Assembly (NCBI GenBank): GCA_026225475.1
Contig: JAMFSU010000152.1
Span: forward strand, 1 to 64,000
Direction: 5' to 3'
Length of the DNA stretch: 64,000 nt
From: Duganella sp.
GTDB lineage: Bacteria; Pseudomonadota; Gammaproteobacteria; Burkholderiales; Burkholderiaceae_D
This document shows, piece by piece, positions 18,688 through 28,197 of this stretch (positions within the stretch are counted from its first letter, which is position 1; every line of letters begins with the position of its first letter). The notes under the pieces are model-generated. The model saw nothing but the letters and a program-made list of their open reading frames with translations. It ran no database searches and was not told where the DNA came from. The position numbers and the translations under genes are program-made.

Positions 18688-20064
18688 CTAGCCGGGAGGA
18701 GTGGCAGTAGCCTTGCCGAGCTTGCCGCTGTCCGCAGCGCTCTGCTCACCCAACTTGAGATCCTGGTCCGGCGAAGGAACTGGCGTATGCCCCAGGTTCG
18801 TGGAAATATTGTTACCCCATTCAAACGCCTGCGTTTCCACCTCGTAAAACTCATCCGCCGGCATTTGCAACCCGATCAATAATGCATTGAGCTCAGCGCT
18901 GGGCTTGTCAGCCCGCTCGGTCCATTCTGCCAATTGCAGGATTTCGCCATAGAAACCAGTGCGGAACAGCAAGGCATCGCGGATTTCGTCACTCACCGTG
19001 ATTTGCGTCAGAATGGTTTCCATACGCATGCCAAACAAGGCATCGATCAAGGACATGATGCCGACCGTGAACGCGATTTCAGACATCTTGCGACGGCCTG
19101 GGCGCAGCTTCTCGGTAATCAATTCCAGCATCTTGCCGCGTGTCGCTGCCAGAATCAGCAGCGGCGACAGCGTGTGGACACGATCTTTCTCGGTATTGGC
19201 AAACAGCAGAATTTGCATCCAGCGCTTCAACTGGCGGCGACCCAGCACGATCAAGGCCTGACCGAGTGAGTCGATGTGCTTCATGAAGCCATACACCGGC
19301 GTGTTGACCAGACGCAGCAGCGTCAGGCTCAACGCCACGTCGCGCTTGATGTAACGGACGATTTCACCATTATCGACATTGCGCACCAGCAAGGTCAGGA
19401 TATGCATGATGACGATCTTCGATGCTTCCAGCTTCTTGCCTTGCAAGATCACCGGTTTGGCAAAGTAATAGCCCTGGAAGTAGTCGAAGCCGAAAGTCAC
19501 ACAGTCGCGGAACTGCTCGACGGTTTCCACCTTTTCGGCCAGCAGCATTTTTTGTGCTCGCTTGAAATGCACACTCAGCTTGAGCAGCTTGCTGGGATCG
19601 AGTTCCATGACATCGATCTTGATGATCTTCACCAACGGCAGCAATTGCTCAATGTCTTCTGACTCGGCGATCACGTCGTCGAGCGCAAATACATAGCCGG
19701 CACGCACCAGCTCGGTGACACGCTTGACCAGCTCAGGAGTGACCTTGACGGTTTCCAGAATTTCTAGCACCACCTTGTCAGTCGGCAGGAAATTGATGAA
19801 ATCGCTCATCAACACGGTGGCATCGACATTGATGAAGCCCAGCAGACTGCCAATGACGTTATTTAAACCCAGCTCGGATGCGTGGGCGATCACCGACGCC
19901 GTTGCCGATACATCGTCATTGACGTTGGCAGGACCGAACGCGGCATTACGGAACAGCAGCTCGTAGCCAATCAGTTCCTGCTCGCGATTGAGAATCGGTT
20001 GCCGGGCTAGGAAAAAATCGTGGGCGTGCGCTGGGGTAGCGTGGTCAGGAGACAATTCAGTCAT
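18688..20064 (-). CDS. EAL-like/HDOD signalling protein (YuxH/CdgJ type)
   Basis: A 458-aa protein with a degenerate EAL domain (ARQPILNREQELIGYELLFR, residues about 20-40; EAL replaced by ELL) and a C-terminal HDOD domain (LLRLVNTPVYGF, LGRRQLKRWMQILLFAN). The catalytic glutamate pattern of active phosphodiesterases is not retained, so it is probably a non-enzymatic c-di-GMP or motility adaptor. It is the closer-to-consensus paralogue of 2396-3613. The last 40 residues are a Pro/Ala/Gly-rich tail. Convergent with the small membrane protein gene. Confidence 0.85.
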   Translation of the reverse strand: MTELSPDHATPAHAHDFFLARQPILNREQELIGYELLFRNAAFGPANVNDDVSATASVIAHASELGLNNVIGSLLGFINVDATVLMSDFINFLPTDKVVLEILETVKVTPELVKRVTELVRAGYVFALDDVIAESEDIEQLLPLVKIIKIDVMELDPSKLLKLSVHFKRAQKMLLAEKVETVEQFRDCVTFGFDYFQGYYFAKPVILQGKKLEASKIVIMHILTLLVRNVDNGEIVRYIKRDVALSLTLLRLVNTPVYGFMKHIDSLGQALIVLGRRQLKRWMQILLFANTEKDRVHTLSPLLILAATRGKMLELITEKLRPGRRKMSEIAFTVGIMSLIDALFGMRMETILTQITVSDEIRDALLFRTGFYGEILQLAEWTERADKPSAELNALLIGLQMPADEFYEVETQAFEWGNNISTNLGHTPVPSPDQDLKLGEQSAADSGKLGKATATPPG

Positions 20065-20240
20065 GATTTTTTTAGATTACCCCAACACGTACTGCAGACA
20101 ATAGAACTTCGACGGGGCCGACCGTGGCCTGCCGCAACGCCGTCACAAAACCAGAACACATTTTACCGACAAGGTGCCAGCGCTGCACAAGCGCCAACGG
20201 CTTGTGCGCATTATCGTTGTTGCCACGCCTGAACTGCATC

Positions 20241-21128
20241 TCACGCTTCTCCGGATTCGAGCACAAAACCAGCACCACTGTCGCGCCCCAGCACCTTGAC
20301 CAGATACGGCATCGCTTCCTTGAGTGCCGCCTCCAATGTCCAGGGTGGATTGAGCACGAATATGCCGCTGCTGTGCAAGCCAAAGCCATCCGGCGATGGT
20401 GAACAAATCGACAAGGTCACGTTCAGCCAGCTTTTAGCCCCCAGGCGCTTGAGACGATCAGAAAACTGCTTCGATTCGATGCGTTGCAAAACAGGATACC
20501 AGACTGCGTAAGTCCCTGTTGGAAAGCGCACCAGCGCATCCTGCAATGTTTCCTTGACGCGTTGATAATCGCGCTTGTCTTCATAGGGAGGATCGATCAA
20601 CACCAGTGCGCGCCGCGATGGCGGCGGCAACAAGGCTTTCAGACCGAGAAAACCATCGCCGCGCTCGATTATCACGCGCTTGCCGCGGCCATTCGGCCGC
20701 TGCCCTTGCTCGGCAGCATGTGCATCGAGCTTGCGAAAGTTGTCGGCCAGCACCTTGACTTCAGTCGGATGCAATTCAAACATCCGCAAACGATCCTGTT
20801 CACGCATGACCTGATTGGCGCAATACGGCGAGCCTGGGTAGTAACGCATCTTGCCGCTGGGATTGAGGTCTTTGACCAACTGCACATAATCAGCCACCAG
20901 CGGCGGCAGATCATTGCGTTCCCACAACGGTTCAATACCGGTTTCGTATTCGGCATTCTTGCTGGCGTAATTCCCGTCCAACGCGTAGACACCTGCGCCG
21001 GCATGGGTATCAATCACCATGTAGGGAGTTTCTTTTTGGCCGAGATAGCGCAGTAATTGAATTGTCACCATGTGCTTGAGCACATCAGCATGATTGCCAG
21101 CGTGGAAGGCATGGCGGTAACTCAGCAT
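20241..21128 (-). CDS. rlmJ: 23S rRNA (adenine2030-N6)-methyltransferase
   Basis: A 295-aa SAM-dependent enzyme. The family N-terminus MLSYRHAFHAGNHADVLKH and the catalytic DPPYE motif (LVLIDPPYEDKRDY) are both present. RlmJ methylates A2030 of 23S rRNA. The start at 21128 matches the family; an upstream ATG at 21164 would add 12 unrelated residues. The 176 bp after the stop hold nothing I can assign. Confidence 0.93.
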   Translation of the reverse strand: MLSYRHAFHAGNHADVLKHMVTIQLLRYLGQKETPYMVIDTHAGAGVYALDGNYASKNAEYETGIEPLWERNDLPPLVADYVQLVKDLNPSGKMRYYPGSPYCANQVMREQDRLRMFELHPTEVKVLADNFRKLDAHAAEQGQRPNGRGKRVIIERGDGFLGLKALLPPPSRRALVLIDPPYEDKRDYQRVKETLQDALVRFPTGTYAVWYPVLQRIESKQFSDRLKRLGAKSWLNVTLSICSPSPDGFGLHSSGIFVLNPPWTLEAALKEAMPYLVKVLGRDSGAGFVLESGEA

Positions 21129-21303
21129 AAAATCTTCGGTCCCAGAGAGGTTAATGTGTCGCAAGCGACAATAGATGAAAAGCCCCGTGATACCAGATTT
21201 GTATTACCAGATCACGACTAGATTCGCATTCTAACAAGGTTAAACGCGCAATAGTCGCTCTGCACAACGATTATTACAAGCCACCACCCACAACATTGCA
21301 ACT

Positions 21304-23052
21304 TCAATTGTCCGATTGATCAAGCCGAAAGTAGGCTTCCAGCAACGAAGTCTTGAATACAGCGCCGAGCAGGCGACGGTCTTCGACGCTGGCAATCACA
21401 GGCAGGCGCTCTCCCTGATGATCCAGGAACAATTGCAGGGCCTCACCGAGAGACATCTCCGGCGTCACTTCGTGTAGAAAGTGACTGCGAATGAAGTCGC
21501 CAGCGCGCTTGGTTTCGGTATCGTTCTTGTCGAGCAACAAGGACGTCACATCCTGCAAGGCCACCACGCCCAGAAAACGTTGCTCTTGGTCGACGATATA
21601 AATGTATTTGACTGGATGCGTCAAAAACATCTGCGTCACTGCGCTCAACGGTGCATCGGACTGCAGTACCGTATCGGCGGGCCGAATCAGGTCACGCATA
21701 TGGGTGCCGCGCAGACGCATGCGTTCGGCGGCATCGCGATGGCGCTTGAGGGTGATTTCATACATCGAGTCGCCATCCAGGCTACGCGCCACTACATAGG
21801 CCACCACGCACGACAGCATCAACGGCAATACCACCTGATAACTGAGCGTCATCTCAAAGATCATCAGGATTGCCATCAAGGGCGCATTGGTCGCCGCCGC
21901 CAGAAAAGCACCCATGCCAACCATGGCATAAGCAAACGGCCAAGAGACGGCATGCGGCCATAAGGCATGGGCGACATCGCCAAACAGCAAACCAATCGCG
22001 GCACCGACAAACAGGGTCGGTGTAAATATCCCGCCCACCGCACCGGAACCGACGGTCATACAGGTGGCCACGACCTTGTACAACAGCACTAACAATACTG
22101 TGGTCCACAGCCAATCGGTATGCAACAGCGCGTTGACCACACTGTAGCCATTGCCCCACACTTCCGGCACCTGGATCGACATCAACCCCACCAGCAAACC
22201 GCCGACACCGAGCCGGATCGGCAATGGCAGACGGGTTTTCTGGAATGCTTGTTTGCTCACCTTCAGCAGCCGCAGGAACTGCGGCGCCAGCAAGCCGGCC
22301 AACACACCCAACAAGACAAACAGCAGAATTTCCACCCCCGCCACTTCCGGGAAGAACGGCATTTCATAGGCAGGCTTGTAGCCGGGCAATTCGCGCATGG
22401 TGATATTGGCGACCACTGAGGCCACCACCACCGGCCCGAAGGACTCCATCAGCAAGGCACCCAACACAATTTCGGTGATGAAAAAAGCCCCGGCAATCGG
22501 TGCGTTGTAGGCCGACGTAATACCAGCTGCAGCGCCACAGGCAACCAGCAGACGCAGGCGCGGTGCCGGCAAATGAGTAAAACGACCGATTAGCGAGGCA
22601 CACAGCGCCGCCAGTTGCACCATCGATCCTTCACGGCCGATTGAGCCGCCCGAGCCAATCGTCGACAGCGATGACAGACTGCGCAACAAGGTCTGCCGTA
22701 CCGGAATGTGGCCGTCGCCGATGGCAACCGCCTCCATATAATCGGACGTCGCACCAGCCGGCATGCGGCGCGCCCAGATCAGGAACAATCCAGCCACGAC
22801 GCCGCCGCAGGTCGGCAGCAAAACGCGCATCTGCCACGACAAACCTTTGGCGATTTCGACAAAGCTGCCGCTATGGCCGGTCAACAAAATTTGCACTGCA
22901 CTGATGCATTCGCGGAACGCAATCGTCGCCAGCGCCCCGACAAAGCCAATCAACGCCGCCCACACCAGCATTGCCTGACTGTCCGATAAACGTATCCATT
23001 GTTGCAGCCGGAAACGCATTTTCAGCAGTAGTGTGCGCATCGTCGCCGGCAT
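21304..23052 (-). CDS. ClC-family chloride channel/antiporter with C-terminal CBS domains
   Basis: A 582-aa membrane protein. The ClC selectivity motifs are GSGGSIGREGSMVQ and GAVGGIFTPTLFVG. About ten hydrophobic helices fill residues 25-430, and two CBS domains follow (VKYIYIVDQEQRFLGVVALQ and EALQLFLDHQGERLPVI). CBS domains usually bind adenine nucleotides and gate transport. Its ATG overlaps the ModE-like gene stop by one base (TGATG at 23050-23054), so the two are co-translated. Confidence 0.9.
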   Translation of the reverse strand: MPATMRTLLLKMRFRLQQWIRLSDSQAMLVWAALIGFVGALATIAFRECISAVQILLTGHSGSFVEIAKGLSWQMRVLLPTCGGVVAGLFLIWARRMPAGATSDYMEAVAIGDGHIPVRQTLLRSLSSLSTIGSGGSIGREGSMVQLAALCASLIGRFTHLPAPRLRLLVACGAAAGITSAYNAPIAGAFFITEIVLGALLMESFGPVVVASVVANITMRELPGYKPAYEMPFFPEVAGVEILLFVLLGVLAGLLAPQFLRLLKVSKQAFQKTRLPLPIRLGVGGLLVGLMSIQVPEVWGNGYSVVNALLHTDWLWTTVLLVLLYKVVATCMTVGSGAVGGIFTPTLFVGAAIGLLFGDVAHALWPHAVSWPFAYAMVGMGAFLAAATNAPLMAILMIFEMTLSYQVVLPLMLSCVVAYVVARSLDGDSMYEITLKRHRDAAERMRLRGTHMRDLIRPADTVLQSDAPLSAVTQMFLTHPVKYIYIVDQEQRFLGVVALQDVTSLLLDKNDTETKRAGDFIRSHFLHEVTPEMSLGEALQLFLDHQGERLPVIASVEDRRLLGAVFKTSLLEAYFRLDQSDN

Positions 23053-23411
23053 CAGCTCGATCCAGCCTCAGCCATCAACGAGCGCAGATAAGACATGTCT
23101 TTCTCCACTGCACTGTCGGCGCGTTTCTGCATATGCTGATAACAGGTAATCACATCGCGTGCCAGCGCCGTGATACTGGCGCCACCGCCTTTGGCGCCGC
23201 CGGTCGCGGTGGCCACCAGCGGTTGCTGGAAACAGCGATTCATTTCTTCGACCAGCAGCCAGGCGCGCCGGTAGGACATCTCCATCTCGCGCGCCGCCGC
23301 CGAGATGGATCCGGCACGATCGATCGCTTGCAGCAATGCTGCCTTGCCGGGGCCGAAGGCAATAGTGTCGCCTTGCATGAGGCGCAGTCTGACGGATTTG
23401 GAATTGCTCAT
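23052..23411 (-). CDS. modE: Single-domain ModE-like molybdate regulator
   Basis: A 119-aa protein consisting only of the winged-helix DNA-binding part of ModE (LLQAIDRAGSISAAAREMEM, SYRRAWLLVEEMN, GGAKGGGASIT). The two molybdate-binding Mop/TOBE repeats of full ModE (about 260 aa) are absent and the stop follows naturally. It is divergent from modABC and a ModE-like box lies on the modA promoter. How it would sense molybdate is unclear. The start at 23411 (MSNSKSVRLRL) is preferred to 23441. Confidence 0.85.
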   Translation of the reverse strand: MSNSKSVRLRLMQGDTIAFGPGKAALLQAIDRAGSISAAAREMEMSYRRAWLLVEEMNRCFQQPLVATATGGAKGGGASITALARDVITCYQHMQKRADSAVEKDMSYLRSLMAEAGSS

Positions 23412-23465
23412 GGACAGGATTGTAGCAAGGCGCGGCAGCAAATTATATGCTGCCCCTGCAACAGA

Positions 23466-23494
23466 TTGACGACCGCTATATCCTTACGTATATT
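23466..23494 (+). promoter_or_regulatory. Promoter of modABC
   Basis: TTGACG (23466-23471) and TATATT (23489-23494) are separated by 17 bp, close to the sigma-70 consensus. They lie 63 bp upstream of the modA start in the modE/modA intergenic region. Confidence 0.75.
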
Positions 23495-23497
23495 TCG
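23474..23497. promoter_or_regulatory. ModE box overlapping the modA promoter
   Basis: CGCTATAT-N7-TATATTTCG closely matches the known E. coli ModE operator pattern (CGxTATAT, 6-8 bp spacer, ATATAxCG). It covers the spacer and -10 of the predicted modA promoter, which implies repression of modABC by the adjacent ModE-like protein. Confidence 0.72.
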
Positions 23498-23556
23498 GCA
23501 ACACTTGTTCAATGTTCTCCCCTAGCCTACCGCCTTGGAATTCATCAGGAATGTTC

Positions 23557-24324
23557 ATGCCCAAATCGTTTTCCCGCCTTGTCATCGCTGCCGCCAGCAC
23601 GATCTTGTTTGCCCTCGGTGCCGCACCTGCGCACGCAACCGATCTGGTGGTTTCAGCCGCGTCAAGCCTGACCAATGCCTTCAAGGATCTGGGCAGCGCT
23701 TTTGAGCAACAACATCCGGGCGTCAAGGTCATCAACAACTTCGGCGCTTCCGACATTCTGATGCAGCAAATCGTGCGCGGCGCGCCAGCCGATGTCTTTG
23801 CCTCGGCAGATCAGACTGCAATGGACAAGGCAGTGGCCGAAAAAGCCGTGCAACCGGCGACACGCAAGAACTTTGCGGCCAACCAGATTGTCTTGATCGT
23901 GCCGCATGACAGCACCCTGCAATTGACCAAGCTCAACGACCTCACGCAAGCAAACGTCAAGCGGATTGCCTACGGCAACCCGGCATCAGTGCCCTTTGGC
24001 CGCTACACCAAAACCGCGCTGGAACAGGCCGGCCTGTGGGAAGCCGTGACGGCCAAGGGCGTGCTGGCGCAAAACGTGCGCCAAAGCCTGGACTACGTGG
24101 CGCGCGGTGAAGTCGACGCCGGATTCGTCTTTGCCACGGATGCCGCCGTGATGCAAGACAAGGTCAACGTCGCCATCCGCATTCCATCCAATACGCCAGC
24201 GACCTATCCGATCGCACTCACCGCCAGCACCAGCCAGGGCGAATTGGCCAGCAAATACCTAGACTATGTGCAATCGCCGGCCGGCCAGGCGACCCTGGCG
24301 CGTTATGGCTTTCTGAAACCTTGA
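23557..24324 (+). CDS. modA: Molybdate ABC transporter substrate-binding protein
   Basis: A 255-aa periplasmic protein. The signal peptide is MPKSFSRLVIAAASTILFAL followed by GAAPAHA. The mature part starts TDLVVSAASSLTNAFKDL and has the ModA signatures GASDILMQQI, GAPADVFASAD, YGNPASVPFGRY and EVDAGFVFATDA. The start at 23557 has AGGA 7 bases upstream, whereas the ATG at 23551 is too close to that site. First gene of modABC. Confidence 0.95.
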   Translation: MPKSFSRLVIAAASTILFALGAAPAHATDLVVSAASSLTNAFKDLGSAFEQQHPGVKVINNFGASDILMQQIVRGAPADVFASADQTAMDKAVAEKAVQPATRKNFAANQIVLIVPHDSTLQLTKLNDLTQANVKRIAYGNPASVPFGRYTKTALEQAGLWEAVTAKGVLAQNVRQSLDYVARGEVDAGFVFATDAAVMQDKVNVAIRIPSNTPATYPIALTASTSQGELASKYLDYVQSPAGQATLARYGFLKP

Positions 24325-24354
24325 TCGCTGTTTAAGTCTTTTTCCTTCGCACGC

Positions 24355-25032
24355 ATGGGCGCTATCTGGACTCCGTTGCTGCTCTCGTTCAAGGTCGCGG
24401 GTTGGGCCACCGCGCTCAATCTGGTGCTCGGCGTAGCAGCTGCCTATGGACTGTCGCGCTGGCGTTCGCCGCTACGCGATCTGGTCGATGCCCTCCTGAC
24501 GCTGCCGCTGGTGCTGCCGCCGACCGTGCTCGGTTATTACCTGCTGGTCTTGTTCGGCCGGCGCGGCACCTTCGGCGCCTGGCTGTCGCAGATCGGCATT
24601 GAACTGGTGTTTACCTGGCAAGGTGCGGTGCTGGCCTCGACCATCGTGGCTTTTCCACTGGTGCTCAAATCGGCGCGCAGCGCGTTTGAAACCGTCGACA
24701 AACAATATGAACATGCCGCCCGCGTATTGGGCGTGTCGGAAGCCGGTGTATTTTTTCGCATCAGTCTGCCGCTGGCGGCACGTGGCATCGCCGCCGGTGT
24801 GTTGCTGGCGTTTGCACGCGCACTGGGCGAATTCGGCGCCACGCTGATGATTGCAGGCAATCTGCCAGGCCGTACCCAGACCCTGTCGGTTGCCATCTAT
24901 GAAGCGGTGCAGGCGGGCGACGACAATACTGCCACGCTGCTGGTGCTGATCACCTCCGTCACCTGCATTGCGGTGTTGCTGATCGCCGGTCGCCTGGTGC
25001 CAACGCAAGCCCAGCGGGCCGACCTGTCATGA
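24355..25032 (+). CDS. modB: Molybdate ABC transporter permease
   Basis: A 225-aa inner-membrane protein with about five hydrophobic segments. The permease EAA loop reads EHAARVLGVSEAGVFFRISL, and LPLVLPPTVLGYYLLVLFGR is typical of ModB. It overlaps modC by 4 bases (ATGA at 25029-25032), showing tight coupling. No strong ribosome site is visible before the ATG. Confidence 0.94.
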   Translation: MGAIWTPLLLSFKVAGWATALNLVLGVAAAYGLSRWRSPLRDLVDALLTLPLVLPPTVLGYYLLVLFGRRGTFGAWLSQIGIELVFTWQGAVLASTIVAFPLVLKSARSAFETVDKQYEHAARVLGVSEAGVFFRISLPLAARGIAAGVLLAFARALGEFGATLMIAGNLPGRTQTLSVAIYEAVQAGDDNTATLLVLITSVTCIAVLLIAGRLVPTQAQRADLS

Positions 25033-25700
25033 GCGTCGCCCTGCACATTCAGAAACAGTTGCGCGCACGCGACCGCGTCTTCAATCTGGACCTCGGCTTT
25101 GCCTCCGACAGCGACCGCATCGTCCTGTACGGTCCCTCAGGTGCCGGTAAAAGCCTCACGCTCAAGGCCATGGCCGGACTGATGACGCCGGATGCCGGCA
25201 CGATCACGCTCAATCAACGCACCTTGTTTGATGCCGCCAGTGGCATCAATGTCCGCCCGCAGGAACGCAACGTCGCCTATCTGTTTCAAGACTATGCGCT
25301 GTTTCCGCATCTGACCGTGGCGCAGAACATCGCCTTCGGCCTGCGCCGCAGCTGCTTCAACCTGCGCCGTCCTGCCAGCCACCCGGCGGTGCAGCGCTGG
25401 TTGCAGGCATTCGGCCTGGAAGCCACTGCCGCCAGCTTTCCATCGCAGATTTCCGGCGGCCAGCGTCAGCGCGTGGCATTGGCGCGCGCCTTGGTGGCGC
25501 AACCGGACATCTTGCTGCTCGATGAACCATTTGCCGCACTCGACTTGTCGCTGCGCGCCCGCATGCGTCAAGAATTAAGCGACTTGCAACAACAATTACA
25601 GGTGCCGATGCTGATCATCACGCATGACCCGGCCGATGTCGAAGCACTCGGCGATGCTGTATTCGAGGTACGCGACGGCATAATCCAGCAACACAAGTAA
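25029..25700 (+). CDS. modC: Molybdate ABC transporter ATPase, short form without Mop domain
   Basis: A 223-aa ABC ATPase. Walker A is GPSGAGKS, the signature is ISGGQRQRVALARAL, and Walker B is DILLLDEPFAALD. Normal ModC is about 350 aa because of a C-terminal TOBE/Mop domain that binds molybdate. Here the protein ends soon after the switch histidine (ITHDPADVEAL), and no remnant of the domain follows before the hairpin at 25721. The transporter should work but may lack molybdate-dependent inhibition. Confidence 0.9.
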   Translation: MSVALHIQKQLRARDRVFNLDLGFASDSDRIVLYGPSGAGKSLTLKAMAGLMTPDAGTITLNQRTLFDAASGINVRPQERNVAYLFQDYALFPHLTVAQNIAFGLRRSCFNLRRPASHPAVQRWLQAFGLEATAASFPSQISGGQRQRVALARALVAQPDILLLDEPFAALDLSLRARMRQELSDLQQQLQVPMLIITHDPADVEALGDAVFEVRDGIIQQHK

Positions 25701-25714
25701 TCGACACCATCCAA

Positions 25715-25745
25715 TAAAAAAGCCGCACTCTTGTGAAGTGCGGCT
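25715..25745 (-). terminator. Rho-independent terminator of aceA
   Basis: AGCCGCACT (25721-25729) pairs perfectly with AGTGCGGCT (25737-25745) around a 7-base loop. Read on the minus strand the stem is followed by TTTTTT, so it ends aceA. It lies between convergent modC and aceA and may also block modC readthrough. Confidence 0.85.
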
Positions 25746-25821
25746 TGCTGCTGCGCCGTCGGTATTGCCGACGGGTGCTAGTTTATTGTCGTCTCCTCGG
25801 CCACTAAACCTGTACGCTCAA

Positions 25822-27126
<1,305 letters not shown>

Positions 27127-27182
27127 GGTCTATCTCCTTAAGGTTGAAAAAAATGGAGGTCAGAAGTGAATTCCATGACTTC

Positions 27183-27225
27183 ATAGTAGGCGCTTCTGTG
27201 CGCAGCAACAATGTCTTATATAAGA
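27183..27225 (-). promoter_or_regulatory. Predicted aceA promoter with adjacent 12-bp palindrome
   Basis: On the minus strand TTGTTG (27206-27211) and TACTAT (27183-27188) are 17 bp apart. Just upstream of the -35 lies the perfect palindrome TCTTATATAAGA (27214-27225). The palindrome is a likely operator for a dimeric regulator; its identity is unknown. The rest of the 390-bp aceA/thioesterase gap (27127-27516) is AT-rich and shows no further gene. Confidence 0.5.
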
Positions 27226-27516
27226 TATATGAATATTTATTAATCTTTTAAAATCAAATACTTAAATTTAGTTTTTTGCGATACGAAATGAAATTTCTAT
27301 GAATGAAATGCACCTTTGATGCTACGCACTCCAGCATTTCACAATATGAAACTCGTTTTTTGCATGCTGAAAATCAGCCACAGAAGCCGGCGTTTGCAGG
27401 CCTTTTACTTGCGTCATAAAAGTGACTATCATGACTAGCGCGACAAAGCCGCCGTCGAGAAGAGGCGCCAATGTCCAATGCATTGATGACAACCCGCTCC
27501 CGTCAGAAGGATAAAC

Positions 27517-28044
27517 ATGAACAAAGAAGAGACACTGCAACAATGGCAACAACAAGAAGCCGCCGTACGCGCCAAACTGGCAGCGCCTGGCGTCGCCTCG
27601 CTGGACGAGCTCAAGGCCGGCAGCGGCATGGACTTTCTGCAACGGATCTGGGATGGTGAGTTACCGTCGCTGCCGATTGGCACCTTGATGGACTTCATCC
27701 CGGTCGAAGGCGAGCCAGGCCGTATCGTGTTTCAAGGCAGTCCTGGCCCACAGCACTACAACCCGCTCGGCAGTGTGCATGGCGGTTATTTCTGCACCTT
27801 GCTCGACTCGGCCGTGGGCTGTGCCGTGCATTCGATGCTGCCGCAGGGCATGGGCTATACCACGCTGGAGCTGAAGGTCAATCTGATCCGTGCACTCACC
27901 ACCAAGATCGGTCCGGTGCGCGCCGAAGGCAAGGTGATTCAGGTTGGCAACCAGGTCGGCATTGCCGAAGGCCGCATTTTCGATAGCGCCGGTAAACTAT
28001 ATGCACATGCCACGACTACCTGCCTGATCTTTGCGTTGCCGTAG
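27517..28044 (+). CDS. PaaI-family hotdog-fold thioesterase
   Basis: A 175-aa protein with the hotdog thioesterase core NPLGSVHGGYFCTLLDSAVG and YTTLELKVNLIRAL, matching the PaaI/YdiI group. It probably hydrolyses an aromatic or acyl-CoA thioester; the substrate is not evident. AAGGA lies 6 bases before the ATG. It is divergent from aceA. Confidence 0.88.
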   Translation: MNKEETLQQWQQQEAAVRAKLAAPGVASLDELKAGSGMDFLQRIWDGELPSLPIGTLMDFIPVEGEPGRIVFQGSPGPQHYNPLGSVHGGYFCTLLDSAVGCAVHSMLPQGMGYTTLELKVNLIRALTTKIGPVRAEGKVIQVGNQVGIAEGRIFDSAGKLYAHATTTCLIFALP

Positions 28045-28093
28045 ATCACTGTAGTGGCAACCGCGATGTGCTGCAGCATAGGCGACGCATGAC

Positions 28094-28122
28094 CAGCTTA
28101 TGCAGTTTTACTGCATAAGCTG
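28094..28122 (+). terminator. Perfect 12-bp hairpin after the thioesterase gene
   Basis: CAGCTTATGCAG and CTGCATAAGCTG are perfectly complementary around a TTTTA loop. The following AGTTGTTT is only weakly U-rich, so it may be a terminator for the thioesterase gene or an operator for the FUSC gene that starts 75 bp later. Confidence 0.5.
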
Positions 28123-28197
28123 AGTTGTTTAAACCGGCAAGAAAGGTCAGAATGGCGTCTATAGAAATTTAACGTAGCGTCTACACCGACCAACTCC

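Noticed and set aside
25029-25745. modC as a broken gene
   Set aside because: The ABC domain is complete and ends with a normal stop; no remnant of a Mop domain follows before the terminator.
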